From NCBI GenBank assembly GCA_903918885.1, contig CAIXFY010000066.1, positions 1 through 63,223 on the forward strand: a DNA stretch of 63,223 nucleotides, read 5' to 3'. The notes beneath the pieces are model-generated. The model was given only the letters and a program-made list of their open reading frames with translations, was not told the DNA's origin and searched no databases. The stretch's first letter is position 1; each line of letters begins with the position of its first letter. Shown here one piece after another: positions 43,599-52,032 of the stretch. A program made the position numbers and the translations under genes. This DNA comes from an uncultured Verrucomicrobia subdivision 3 bacterium. Its GTDB lineage: Bacteria > Verrucomicrobiota > Verrucomicrobiia > Limisphaerales > UBA11358.

Positions 43599-43714
43599 AA
43601 ATCAATATATTCTTAAAAAAGAGGGCAGACCATACCGGTTTCGATGATTGGTAGCAAGAAAGAATTTGAATTGAATCGGTTGTCTTGCCTTCAACCCGCC
43701 GGAGCGTCATGAAA

Positions 43715-44089
43715 TCAACTGCCGGACTTTACCGGCCAACCGGCGGCGACCATGCCTTTGTAGCCGCCGATGAGCGAGTGGACTTTTTTATAGCCCATCC
43801 GCTGTGCCGCATCGCAAGTCATCGCCGAGCGGAAGCCGCCGCCGCAATACATGATGATTTCGGTATTCGCGTTGGGATAAAGTTTTTCCAGGTCGCGCTC
43901 CAAAATACCCTTGCCAAGATGCACCGATTCGGTGGCATGGCCAGCCTGCCATTCGTGGTCTTCGCGGACATCCATCAAAACGACTTTTGGGTTGGCGGCG
44001 ATTTTCCCGCGCGCCTCGGCGACGGAGATTTCGTTGACGCGCGTTTTGGCTTCGTTGGCGAGCTTGAGGAAACCGGGCGAATGATCCAT
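43715..44089 (-). CDS. Rhodanese-like domain protein
   Basis: The 124-residue single-domain rhodanese has the active-site loop IIMYCGGGFRSAM with the catalytic Cys, and the family helix VVLMDVREDHEWQAGHATES. It would carry sulfane sulfur or act as a sulfurtransferase in the cytoplasm; no signal peptide is visible. It is followed by about 115 bp before rpmI, with no clear functional link. Confidence 0.88.
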   Translation of the reverse strand: MDHSPGFLKLANEAKTRVNEISVAEARGKIAANPKVVLMDVREDHEWQAGHATESVHLGKGILERDLEKLYPNANTEIIMYCGGGFRSAMTCDAAQRMGYKKVHSLIGGYKGMVAAGWPVKSGS

Positions 44090-44206
44090 GCCGAAAAATT
44101 AAGTTTTCCCGCGCGGCGGTCAAATCAATTCCCGTCCCAAACCGGACGCGCGCGCCGGTGAATAATTATCCATTGCCTTTTTAGTCAAACAGGTCAATGG
44201 TAGGTC

Positions 44207-44419
44207 ATGGGGTCAAACCTACACAAAGTCAGCGGCACGGAACCTACTGTCTGCCATGCCCACCTGCTCGCGATTGAGATGAGCGACGGCGGCGGACGGG
44301 AAAACCCCGAAGCGGTGATTGCGGAAGTCTCGTTTCGGGCGACGCACATCAGTTCGTTGATGGAAGAAATGTTCAAGACGGCCAGTGAAAAAGACTGGTG
44401 GGAACTAGACGAACCATAA
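44207..44419 (+). CDS. Small hypothetical protein, doubtful
   Basis: A 70-codon open frame starts ATG after a weak GGTAGGTC stretch and ends WWELDEP. Nothing in it is recognised. The second half (EVSFRATHISSLMEEMFKTASEKDWWELDE) looks protein-like, with amphipathic helix character. A 99-codon frame covers it on the other strand. It could be a real small gene or chance; there is no operon support. Confidence 0.3.
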   Translation: MGSNLHKVSGTEPTVCHAHLLAIEMSDGGGRENPEAVIAEVSFRATHISSLMEEMFKTASEKDWWELDEP

Positions 44420-44577
44420 GCGTTGCGGCCACGCGTGTCAGTGAACCGGCTCAACTTCAGGCCGGATGGAGTTCGTGTTATTTTCATTGGCAATCTTGTT
44501 GCGCGTCCGCTGACTCCGTCTCCCTTGTTTTTTTATCTTTCCTTTCGCGTGATTCGCGTATCTCGTGGTTGAAAATC

Positions 44578-44949
44578 ATGGACTTAAAAAATCTCAATGA
44601 CCTGCCGCCGTTCACCACCAAGGACGGCTCGGAAATCCGCGAGTTGCTCGCGCATCGTAATTCTGCCATCCGCAACCAAAGCCTCGCCGAGGCGCGGCTG
44701 CCAATTGGCAGTGCGACGCAGGAACATTTTCATCCGCGCGCCGAGGAAATTTATTTCATCACGCACGGCACCGGAAAAATCCGCATCGAAGCCGAGACGT
44801 GCGAGGTGAAGGTCGGCGACGCCATCGCCATTCCGCCCGGCTTGAAGCACAAGCTTTGGAACACCGGCGACGAAGTTTTGCGTTTGCTCTGCTGTTGCGC
44901 GCCCGCCTACGAACACGCAGACACAATCATCACCGAAAAAGATTTTTGA
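44578..44949 (+). CDS. Cupin-domain protein
   Basis: The 123-residue single cupin has the metal-binding motif HFHPRAEEIYFITHGTGKI (motif 1, with HxH and Glu) and motif 2 GDAIAIPPGLKHKLWN. It resembles small mannose-6-phosphate isomerase-like cupins. The ATG at 44578 was chosen; the frame is open upstream through an ATTCGCGT-type repeat that is probably non-coding. The lipid-transport operon follows 31 bases later on the same strand. The substrate is unknown. Confidence 0.85.
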   Translation: MDLKNLNDLPPFTTKDGSEIRELLAHRNSAIRNQSLAEARLPIGSATQEHFHPRAEEIYFITHGTGKIRIEAETCEVKVGDAIAIPPGLKHKLWNTGDEVLRLLCCCAPAYEHADTIITEKDF

Positions 44950-44980
44950 CCCCGCGTCCGCCGCATCCTACGCTTCCGCC

Positions 44981-45841
44981 GTGCGCGGAAATCTGGCCAA
45001 AGCTTTTCAACTGGCGAACACGCAGGTGTTCCGCCACGCGACCGCGCCGAAATCCCTGACCGACCAACTCGGGCGCAAACTCTTTCTCGCCATTCTCACC
45101 GTGCAGGGACTCGGCGCGTTTGCGCTCATCACCCTTGGCGTCATCCTAAAAAAATCCGGCGGCGCCCCCGGCGTCATCCGTCCGCGCGTGCGCCAGGAAA
45201 TCTCCCGCGCCGGCGTCGCGCTGCTGCCGATGTTTCTCTTCGCCGCGCTGGCATTGGGCTTTCTCGTGGTCGGGCAAACCGTCTCCGCGCTCGCGAAAGT
45301 CGGGGCGACGAATTATCTCGGCTCAACGATGGTCATCGTCATCGTCCGCGAAATCGGCCCGCTGCTCACCGCCATGCTCGTGCTCGCGCGCGTCGGCACG
45401 GCCAACGTCATCGAGCTCGGCACCGCGCGCGCGCTCGGCGAAGTCGAGGCGCTCGAAGCGCTCGGCATCGATCCGGTGCATTACCTCATCGTTCCGCGCG
45501 TCGTCGGCATGGCCGCCGGAATTTTTGCGCTGACGATTTATCTCATCCTCGGCGCGCTAGGCAGCGGCTACCTGTTCGCGTTTTTGCAGGACGTGCCGTT
45601 GACGCCGGGCGATTATTTCAAGCAGATTACCGAGGCGCTGAACTGGCTGGACTTCGCGCTGCTTGCGTTGAAGACGCTCGCATTCGGATTTTTCATCGCC
45701 ATCGTGACCTGCTACCACGGCCTCGCGCAACCGCTGCGGCTCGAAGACGTCTCGCGCGTGGCGGTGCGCGCAGTGACGCAGGGCGTCATCGTCTGCGTAT
45801 TCGTGGACACGGTGTTCATCGTGCTTTACCTACTGACATGA
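44981..45841 (+). CDS. MlaE-type ABC lipid transport permease
   Basis: The 286-residue membrane protein matches the MlaE/YrbE permease family, which moves phospholipids between the inner and outer membranes with MCE proteins. Visible family segments include VREIGPLLTAMLVLARVGTA and the E-x-G-T-A-R-A-L-G-E-V-E-A-L-E-ALGIDP helix, plus ITCYHG-like IVTCYHGLAQPL near the C-terminus. It starts with GTG. Its stop overlaps the ATP-binding gene (ATGA), and an MCE gene follows. Confidence 0.9.
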   Translation: MRGNLAKAFQLANTQVFRHATAPKSLTDQLGRKLFLAILTVQGLGAFALITLGVILKKSGGAPGVIRPRVRQEISRAGVALLPMFLFAALALGFLVVGQTVSALAKVGATNYLGSTMVIVIVREIGPLLTAMLVLARVGTANVIELGTARALGEVEALEALGIDPVHYLIVPRVVGMAAGIFALTIYLILGALGSGYLFAFLQDVPLTPGDYFKQITEALNWLDFALLALKTLAFGFFIAIVTCYHGLAQPLRLEDVSRVAVRAVTQGVIVCVFVDTVFIVLYLLT

Positions 45842-46623
45842 GCGAAACTTTCCAACCCGTCGTCCTCGAAATGTCCGCCGCCAGTATCGGCGCGCTGCGG
45901 GACACTTCGCATGTCGTCGTTGCGGACGTGAACTGGTCGGTGGCAGCGGGCGAATTCTGGGTAGTCGCGGGCCAGCAGCAATCCGGCAAAAGTGATTTGC
46001 TGATGCACGCGGCGGGTTTGATGACGCCGCTGCAAGGAAGCTGTCGCGTGTTCGGCTGCGAGACGCGTGATTTTGGCGAGGCGCAGATCGCCGAGCGGTT
46101 GCGCGTGGGTTTTGTTTTCGCCGGCGGAAAATTATTCAACCAACTCACCGTCGCGGAAAATATCTCGCTGCCGTTGCGCTACCAGAGCCATCACAATTTG
46201 CCGGAAATTTCCAGTCGGACGGTCGCGCTGCTCGAATGGCTGGAGTTGACGCCGTTCGCCGATTCCACGCCGGCCAGTCTCGCGGCGAACTGGCGGCAGC
46301 GCGTGGCGCTCGCGCGGGCGTTGGCGCTCCAGCCGGAATTATTGCTGCTCGACCAGCCGCTCGGCGGACTCGGCACGCGGCATCGCCAGTGGTTGCTGCA
46401 ATTTCTCGACCAACTCTGGCGCGGGCATGAACTATCCGGCGGCCGGCCGATGACCATCGTGGCGACGACGGACGATTTGCGCGCGTGGCCGCATCCGCAG
46501 CGGAAATTCGCGGTGCTGGATCGAAAAACTTTTTCCGTTCTTGGCGCGTGGGACGATGTGAAATCCGCGCCGCATCACGCCGTAAAAGAATTGCTGGCGG
46601 AGCCGGTTGAGACGACAATCTAA
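45838..46623 (+). CDS. MlaF-like ABC ATP-binding protein with degenerate catalytic motifs
   Basis: By position and fold the 261-residue protein is the ATPase partner of the MlaE permease. Walker A is intact (GQQQSGKS, 45-52). The signature LSGGQ is replaced by LAANW (148-152), the Walker B ends LLLLDQP with Gln173 where the catalytic Glu should be, and the H-loop reads TTDDL with Asp212 where the switch His should be. ATP binding is therefore likely, but efficient hydrolysis is doubtful. The reading frame is intact and lies between permease and MCE genes, so it is under selection or recently altered. Confidence 0.85.
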   Translation: MSETFQPVVLEMSAASIGALRDTSHVVVADVNWSVAAGEFWVVAGQQQSGKSDLLMHAAGLMTPLQGSCRVFGCETRDFGEAQIAERLRVGFVFAGGKLFNQLTVAENISLPLRYQSHHNLPEISSRTVALLEWLELTPFADSTPASLAANWRQRVALARALALQPELLLLDQPLGGLGTRHRQWLLQFLDQLWRGHELSGGRPMTIVATTDDLRAWPHPQRKFAVLDRKTFSVLGAWDDVKSAPHHAVKELLAEPVETTI

Positions 46624-46634
46624 AAAATAATTTT

Positions 46635-47864
46635 ATGCCGCTGCAAGATTTGACCCCGCAACTGCGGACGCGCCTGAACCGGATGGAGAAGGCGGTGGGC
46701 TGGTTTGTGTTCCTCGCCGCCGTGCTGCTGCTGTTTGGTTTTGGCTACTACATTTATCACACCGCCGAACGCAAGGGCTGGTTTCTTATCAAGGCGCCGT
46801 TTTTCACTTATGTGAAAAGTTCGGAAGGACTGAATGTTGCCGATCCGGTGGTGATGATGGGCTTTCCGGTTGGCCAGATCACGCGCATCCACGCGATGCC
46901 GCCGGGCGACAAGCACAACGTCCTCGTGGAATTCGAGGTGCGCGATAATTACTTCCGCTATATCTGGACGGGTGGCTCGTATGTGAAGGTGAATTCCGCC
47001 GGCTTCCTCAACCAGCGGCAGCTCGAAGTCACGCGCGCGACGAACGGCTACGCGATTGTGGTGACGCAGCCGGTTTCCATTCACAGTTTGGACGAGGCGC
47101 GGTCGTTGATGACGGCGGCGCCCGGCCACTGGCAGCTTTCACAGGACGTCACCAATGCGAATGCGGAAATTCTCTTCCATGCCTACGATTCGTTGGAGCA
47201 GGTTTTTGACGCGACCAACGCCGCTTTGCTCGCGACTGGAATTTTGGAATCCAATTCCATTTACATTTACAACAACACCGTCAACCGCGACCGCGTGGTG
47301 GCCGCGTGGGACGGGCGCTATCATCGCTACAAAATTTTCAAGCCGGGCGATGACAACGCCTATCTGCATGCGGTGGAAACGCCGCCGGTTTCCGAGCAGT
47401 TGCAGGGCATGATTTCGCAGGTGCAAAACGCGCTGCCGGGAATTCTTTCGCTGACAAACAAACTCGCCGCCGTGCTGGACAACGCAGCGAATGTGACCTC
47501 GAATTTGAATTCGACCATCGTCGCCGCGCAGCCGCTTGTGACGAATTTTGCCGTCATCAGCGGCGAATTGCGCGAGCCGGGCGGGCCGCTGGTCTGGGCG
47601 CTCGGCACGAACGGCAACGCGCAGACGCAGGGCGCGCTGACAAATTTGAATTCCCTCCTGTCGAACACCGACACGAATCTGGGCGCACTGCTTATCAATC
47701 TGGCCGGCATTACCAGCAACTTGAACGCGCAGGTGCAGGCGAACACGAACATGCTCGGCGGCATTTCCAAGGCGGTGGTGGATGCGGACGATTTGGTGCA
47801 GGGACTCAAGCGCCACTGGCTGCTGCGCTCGGCGTTCAAGACGAACGCGCCGGCGAAGAAGTGA
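46635..47864 (+). CDS. MCE-family (MlaD-like) lipid-binding protein
   Basis: The 409-residue protein has one N-terminal membrane anchor (AVGWFVFLAAVLLLFGFGYYI, about 20-40 in parts) and an MCE domain at about 58-140 (YVKSSEGLNVADPVVMMGF, GQITRIHAM). The C-terminal half is helical, with Asn/Thr-rich heptads (LNSLLSNTDTNLGALLINL), consistent with a coiled-coil extension that forms a periplasmic channel or tether. It is the third gene of the permease-ATPase-MCE operon, 11 bases after the ATPase. Confidence 0.88.
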   Translation: MPLQDLTPQLRTRLNRMEKAVGWFVFLAAVLLLFGFGYYIYHTAERKGWFLIKAPFFTYVKSSEGLNVADPVVMMGFPVGQITRIHAMPPGDKHNVLVEFEVRDNYFRYIWTGGSYVKVNSAGFLNQRQLEVTRATNGYAIVVTQPVSIHSLDEARSLMTAAPGHWQLSQDVTNANAEILFHAYDSLEQVFDATNAALLATGILESNSIYIYNNTVNRDRVVAAWDGRYHRYKIFKPGDDNAYLHAVETPPVSEQLQGMISQVQNALPGILSLTNKLAAVLDNAANVTSNLNSTIVAAQPLVTNFAVISGELREPGGPLVWALGTNGNAQTQGALTNLNSLLSNTDTNLGALLINLAGITSNLNAQVQANTNMLGGISKAVVDADDLVQGLKRHWLLRSAFKTNAPAKK

Positions 47865-48443
47865 TTAGGGATTGCCGAGCACGCGGCGGAGTCGGTTCAA
47901 CATCTGTTCGGCGAAGCGTTCGTAGGGCTGGAGCTGGCGGCCGTGGATTTTAATTTCGTCAATCGTCTGCAGCGACATCGCAAAATCGAAGTCGTCAAAT
48001 GCGCGGCTACCTTGCACGCGTTTCAACCAGCGCGACAAATCCGTGACCTCCTCGATTTCACCGGCCGCGCCGGGAAAAAAGGAAATTCCCCAATCGTCGT
48101 GCCGCTCAAAACCTTCCGCCGCGCCGCGCTTTTCAAACCACGCGTCGCAGAGCAGGATGCCCACGGATTTTTCGCCCGCCGTGCCGAGCCGGTAAAACAC
48201 CATCCGTGCATCGGTTTCGCCGAATCGGTCGTAGGCGATTTCCAACGCGTCGTCGGCTGGCGTGGTGAAGCGGGTTTGGAAATGGACTTCAAAATTTCCC
48301 GGCAATTTTGACGAGGGCTCGATGCAGATGTTTTCCGCGAAAATCCAGCGCGTCTGCGCGGGCAGGCCGCGGCTGGTAAGAGCATTTTCCCATGCGGTCA
48401 AGACCTCTCTCAACGGTGGGTGGGTGATTGTTGGTTGGTTCAT
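47865..48443 (-). CDS. Conserved-looking hypothetical protein
   Basis: The 192-residue soluble protein is not recognised. It has alternating beta-type segments (GNFEVHFQTRFTTPADDALE, ARMVFYRLG, VGILLCDAWFEKRG), is rich in acidic and aromatic residues, and has no signal peptide or membrane segment. The ATG at 48443 is preferred; the frame is open 17 codons further into the epimerase 3' end. It converges directly on the MCE gene (no bases between the stops) and lies downstream of the epimerase on the same strand. Confidence 0.65.
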   Translation of the reverse strand: MNQPTITHPPLREVLTAWENALTSRGLPAQTRWIFAENICIEPSSKLPGNFEVHFQTRFTTPADDALEIAYDRFGETDARMVFYRLGTAGEKSVGILLCDAWFEKRGAAEGFERHDDWGISFFPGAAGEIEEVTDLSRWLKRVQGSRAFDDFDFAMSLQTIDEIKIHGRQLQPYERFAEQMLNRLRRVLGNP

Positions 48444-48459
48444 GTGGCCGGCGAACAAT

Positions 48460-49416
48460 CTATTTCTGCCGGTTTTTGCGGAACCAATCAACAAATAACG
48501 GAATGCCTTTTTCCGCCTTCACCTGCGGGTTGTAATCCAGCATCCGCCGCGCCTTGGAAATATCGGCGAAGGTGATCGGCACGTCGCCGGGCTGGAGCGG
48601 CTGTCGGTCAATTACGGCCTTTTTGCCGAGCGCGGATTCGATGAGCGCAATCAATTCGTCCAGCCGGATGGTCTGCGATTCGCCGAGGTTGAATATTTCA
48701 AAACCAAACTCCTTGCGCGTGCAAGCGAGTATACCTTCCAAAATATCGGAAACAAAAGTGTGGTCGCGCGCCGTGCTGCCATCGCCGAAAACCGGAATCG
48801 GTTTGCCCGCGTCAATCAACTTCGTGAACTTGTGAATCGCCAGATCCGGCCGCTGGCGCGGGCCGTAAACGGTGAAGAACCGCAGCATCGCGATGTCCAT
48901 TCCGTAAATGTGATGGTAAACATGGCCGAGCGCCTCGCACGCCAGTTTGCTCGCGGCGTAGGGCGAGACGGCGGAAAAAATCGGGTCGCTCTCGCTGAAC
49001 GGAACCTTCGCGTTCACGCCATAAACGGACGACGACGACGCGATGGTGATTTTTTTGACGCCGGTTTTGCGCGCGGCTTCGAGGATGTTGACTGTGCCTT
49101 CCACATTCACGCGCTGGTAGAGCGCAGGTTGTTCGAGGCTTGGGCGCACGCCGGCGCGCGCGGCGAGGTGGATGACTTGGTCAAATTTTGTCGTGGCAAA
49201 AATTCCGTTCACCGCGCCGACATCCGTCAAATCGCCGTGGACGAAGGTGAACGGCAGGTTCAGCGCGGCGAGTTCGGCGAGCGAGCGGCGCTTGATTTGC
49301 GGGTCGTAAAAATCGTTGAGGTCATCGAAAGCCCAGACGCGATGGCCGTCGCGGAGGAGGCGTTCGCAGACGTGCGAGCCGATGAAGCCCGCGCCGCCGG
49401 TGACGAGAAAATTCAT
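48460..49416 (-). CDS. NAD-dependent sugar-nucleotide epimerase (UDP-glucuronate 4-epimerase-like)
   Basis: The 318-residue short-chain dehydrogenase-type epimerase begins with the NAD motif VTGGAGFIGSHVCERLL. The catalytic SSSSVYGVNAKVPFSE and SPYAASKLACE (Tyr and Lys) are present, and FFTVYGPRQRPDLAI is typical of UDP-glucuronate epimerases. It would supply sugar nucleotides for surface polysaccharide. A polyprenol-phosphate glycosyltransferase gene lies 65 bases upstream on the same strand, suggesting a small envelope-glycan unit. Confidence 0.88.
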   Translation of the reverse strand: MNFLVTGGAGFIGSHVCERLLRDGHRVWAFDDLNDFYDPQIKRRSLAELAALNLPFTFVHGDLTDVGAVNGIFATTKFDQVIHLAARAGVRPSLEQPALYQRVNVEGTVNILEAARKTGVKKITIASSSSVYGVNAKVPFSESDPIFSAVSPYAASKLACEALGHVYHHIYGMDIAMLRFFTVYGPRQRPDLAIHKFTKLIDAGKPIPVFGDGSTARDHTFVSDILEGILACTRKEFGFEIFNLGESQTIRLDELIALIESALGKKAVIDRQPLQPGDVPITFADISKARRMLDYNPQVKAEKGIPLFVDWFRKNRQK

Positions 49417-49481
49417 GCGGCGAAGCTAGCAACGGGCGGGGGAACTGTCGAGAACGCAGGACGGCTGCGGATCATTTCCAT

Positions 49482-50216
49482 TCAACTTTGAACGCGCCTT
49501 GGTTTTCGGCGGCAACCGTTTTGCAGCCAGAGCCGCCAGACTAGCCAGAACGCTTCGTTGATGATGCCGCCCGCCATCTTGGATTGCCCGACCGTGCGGT
49601 CGGCAAAAATGATCGGCACCTCGGCCACGCGGAAACCATGCCGCCAGAGCTTGTGCGTGAGTTCAATCTGGAAGCCATAGCCGTAGCAATGAATCTCGTC
49701 CAGCTTGAGCGCTTGGAGCGCGCGGCGGCGAAAACATTTGTAGCCGCCGGTCGGGTCGGTGATTGGCATGCCGGTGACGAGCCAGACATAAACGCCCGCG
49801 CACCGGCTCAAGAGCAGGCGTTTGAGCGGCCAGTTCAGCACGCGCACGCCGCCGGTGTAGCGCGAGCCGAGCACGAGGTCAGCGTTTTCAGCCGCCTTGA
49901 GAAAGGCGGGAACTTCATCCGGATCGTGCGAGAAATCGCAGTCCATCTCGAAGATGAATTCGTAATTTTTTTCCAGCGCCCATTTGAAGCCGGCGATGTA
50001 AGCGCGGCCAAGACCTTCCTTGCCGGCGCGGTGCAGGACACGGATCTGCGGATGCTGGGCGGCGAGTTCATCGGCAATTTTTCCGGTGCCGTCTGGGGAA
50101 TTATCGTCCACCACCAGCACGTCTACGGCGACCGACAGCGAAAGGAGTTTCGCTACTATGCGCGGGAGGTTTTCCCGCTCGTTGTAAGTCGGCACGATGA
50201 TGAGCGTCTGGTTCAT
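49482..50216 (-). CDS. Polyprenol monophosphomannose synthase-like family 2 glycosyltransferase
   Basis: The 244-residue enzyme has the GT2 start LIIVPTYNERENLPRI, the nucleotide-binding DVLVVDDNSPDGTG and the metal-binding EMDCDFSHDPDEVP, as in dolichol-phosphate mannose synthases. LVTGMPITDPTGGYKCFRR and FADRTVGQSKM are also characteristic. It has no C-terminal membrane domain, so it is the short soluble or peripheral type. It would transfer a hexose, probably mannose, to polyprenyl phosphate for later envelope glycosylation. Confidence 0.9.
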   Translation of the reverse strand: MNQTLIIVPTYNERENLPRIVAKLLSLSVAVDVLVVDDNSPDGTGKIADELAAQHPQIRVLHRAGKEGLGRAYIAGFKWALEKNYEFIFEMDCDFSHDPDEVPAFLKAAENADLVLGSRYTGGVRVLNWPLKRLLLSRCAGVYVWLVTGMPITDPTGGYKCFRRRALQALKLDEIHCYGYGFQIELTHKLWRHGFRVAEVPIIFADRTVGQSKMAGGIINEAFWLVWRLWLQNGCRRKPRRVQS

Positions 50217-50310
50217 GTGGCGCGGAGATTGTTGAGAAATTTAGACGCGAAAACAAGCGGACAGTTCAATTTGCCTTTCTCATGCGCGTAAAATATCGCA
50301 TCCTGTCATC

Positions 50311-51912
50311 ATGTCAGGACTCATCGCCATTGTCGGTCGGCCGAATGTCGGCAAATCCGCGCTATTCAACCGCATTGCGGGTAAGCGCATCGCCATCGTG
50401 CATGATTTGCCCGGAGTGACGCGTGACCGCGTGACCGCCGAGGTCGAATGGCAGGGCCGGCCTTACACGCTGATGGACACCGGCGGCATCGGCCTGCTGC
50501 GCCGTGAAAAATCCAATGACATCATCGTCAAAGCCGCCGTCGAGCAGGTGGATCTCGCCATTGAATCGGCCAACGCCATCATCTTCGTCGTGAACGTGAT
50601 TGACGGCATTGTGCCGCTCGATCAGGAAGTGGCTTTGCGGTTGCGCAAAAGCGGCAAGCCGGTTTTTGTGGCGGTGAACAAGGTGGACACGCACCGGCTG
50701 GAAGGGCAGGCGACGGAATTTTTACGGCTCGGTTTTGAAAAAGTTTTTCCCGTCACCGCGATTCACGGCGACGGTGTGCCCGCGTTGATGCAGGCGGCGT
50801 TGGCGCATCTGCCCCCCGCGACCGAAGAGGAAGTTCAAGAATCGCCAAGCGAAACGAATGAACCAGAAATGGTGGCGGCGGATGGTAGTGTGCCGGAGCA
50901 TAAACTCAAGAAGACCGGCCCGCTGAAAATCGCCATTGTCGGCCGGCCGAACGTCGGCAAGTCCTCCATCATCAACGCGCTCACGCAGTCCGTGCGCGTC
51001 ATCGTCACGCCGATTGCGGGGACCACGCGCGACTCGATTGATGTGCCATTCGAGGTGGAGACCGAAGGTGTGCGGTCAAAATATATTTTGATTGATACGG
51101 CCGGCATGCGAAAGGCGCGGCGCGTGGACGACACGGTGGAATTTTTTAGCGTGCAGCGCGCAGAGGAATCCATTGCGCGTAGCGACATCACGATTCTGGT
51201 GGTGGACGCGGAGCAGGGTATCACCGAGCAGGATAAAAAAATTGCCGACACCATCGTTGAGCAACGGCGGGCGTGTATCGTGGTCATTAATAAATGGGAT
51301 TTATTCGATCAGGAAGTTCGCACGTTGCGCGAAGAGGAAATCCAGAAACGCGTGGAGAAGAAGCGCACCGTGGGTCAGGCGAAGACGCTCACCACGTTGA
51401 GCGAGTTCGGCGCGTGGGTGCAGGACAAGTTGTTTTTCCTCGACTACGCGCCGGTGATTTTCACCTCCGCGAAGACCGGTTTTCATCTGGAGCGGTTGCT
51501 GGAAGCGATGCGTTATGTTGCCGCGCAATTGCAGCAGAAGATTCCGACCTCCGTCTTGAACCGCACGTTGCACGACGCGGTGGAGCATCGTCAACCGGTC
51601 AGTGCGCAGGGGCATCGCCTGAAATTTTATTACGCCACGCAGGTGCGGCTGGCGCCCCCGACGTTTTTGCTGTTTGTGAACAATGATTTATTGTTGACCG
51701 ACCAATACAAAAAATATCTGGCGGATGCCATGCGCACGGCGTTCGGTTACGAAGGTTGTCCGATAATCCTTGTGCCAAAGGCACGGCCAAAAACCGTGGA
51801 GTCCAAGCGAAAAATTCGTCCGATTCAAAAAAATCAGCCGCTGGGTAAACAAAAATCCAACTACCGCACGCGCGCGGGCGGGCTTTCCCGCCGTCCGAAC
51901 CGGAAGCGTTGA
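50311..51912 (+). CDS. der: Ribosome-associated GTPase Der
   Basis: The 533-residue protein has two tandem GTPase domains, with GRPNVGKSALFN at about 8 and GRPNVGKSSIIN at about 211, followed by the C-terminal KH-like domain (about 400-490). Der acts in large ribosomal subunit assembly. The segment between the domains (about 170-205) is acidic. The C-terminus extends about 35 basic residues beyond usual (RPKTVESKRKIRPIQKNQ and onwards), likely contacting RNA. Single-copy essential gene by family. Confidence 0.95.
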   Translation: MSGLIAIVGRPNVGKSALFNRIAGKRIAIVHDLPGVTRDRVTAEVEWQGRPYTLMDTGGIGLLRREKSNDIIVKAAVEQVDLAIESANAIIFVVNVIDGIVPLDQEVALRLRKSGKPVFVAVNKVDTHRLEGQATEFLRLGFEKVFPVTAIHGDGVPALMQAALAHLPPATEEEVQESPSETNEPEMVAADGSVPEHKLKKTGPLKIAIVGRPNVGKSSIINALTQSVRVIVTPIAGTTRDSIDVPFEVETEGVRSKYILIDTAGMRKARRVDDTVEFFSVQRAEESIARSDITILVVDAEQGITEQDKKIADTIVEQRRACIVVINKWDLFDQEVRTLREEEIQKRVEKKRTVGQAKTLTTLSEFGAWVQDKLFFLDYAPVIFTSAKTGFHLERLLEAMRYVAAQLQQKIPTSVLNRTLHDAVEHRQPVSAQGHRLKFYYATQVRLAPPTFLLFVNNDLLLTDQYKKYLADAMRTAFGYEGCPIILVPKARPKTVESKRKIRPIQKNQPLGKQKSNYRTRAGGLSRRPNRKR

Positions 51913-52032
51913 GGTAGGGCAAACAGTTATTTCTGCGGGCTGGCTCCGCGCTGAATTTTTGATTTCTTGATTTCTGTTTCAGTTCGACAAACGGGCTTGA
52001 CCGTCGGACAAATAAATAGTTTTCTTTATTAA

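Noticed and set aside
44194-44493. 99-codon minus-strand open frame opposite the small ORF at 44207
   Set aside because: Ser-rich shadow-type composition, no motif; the plus-strand frame is only slightly better and is listed as doubtful.
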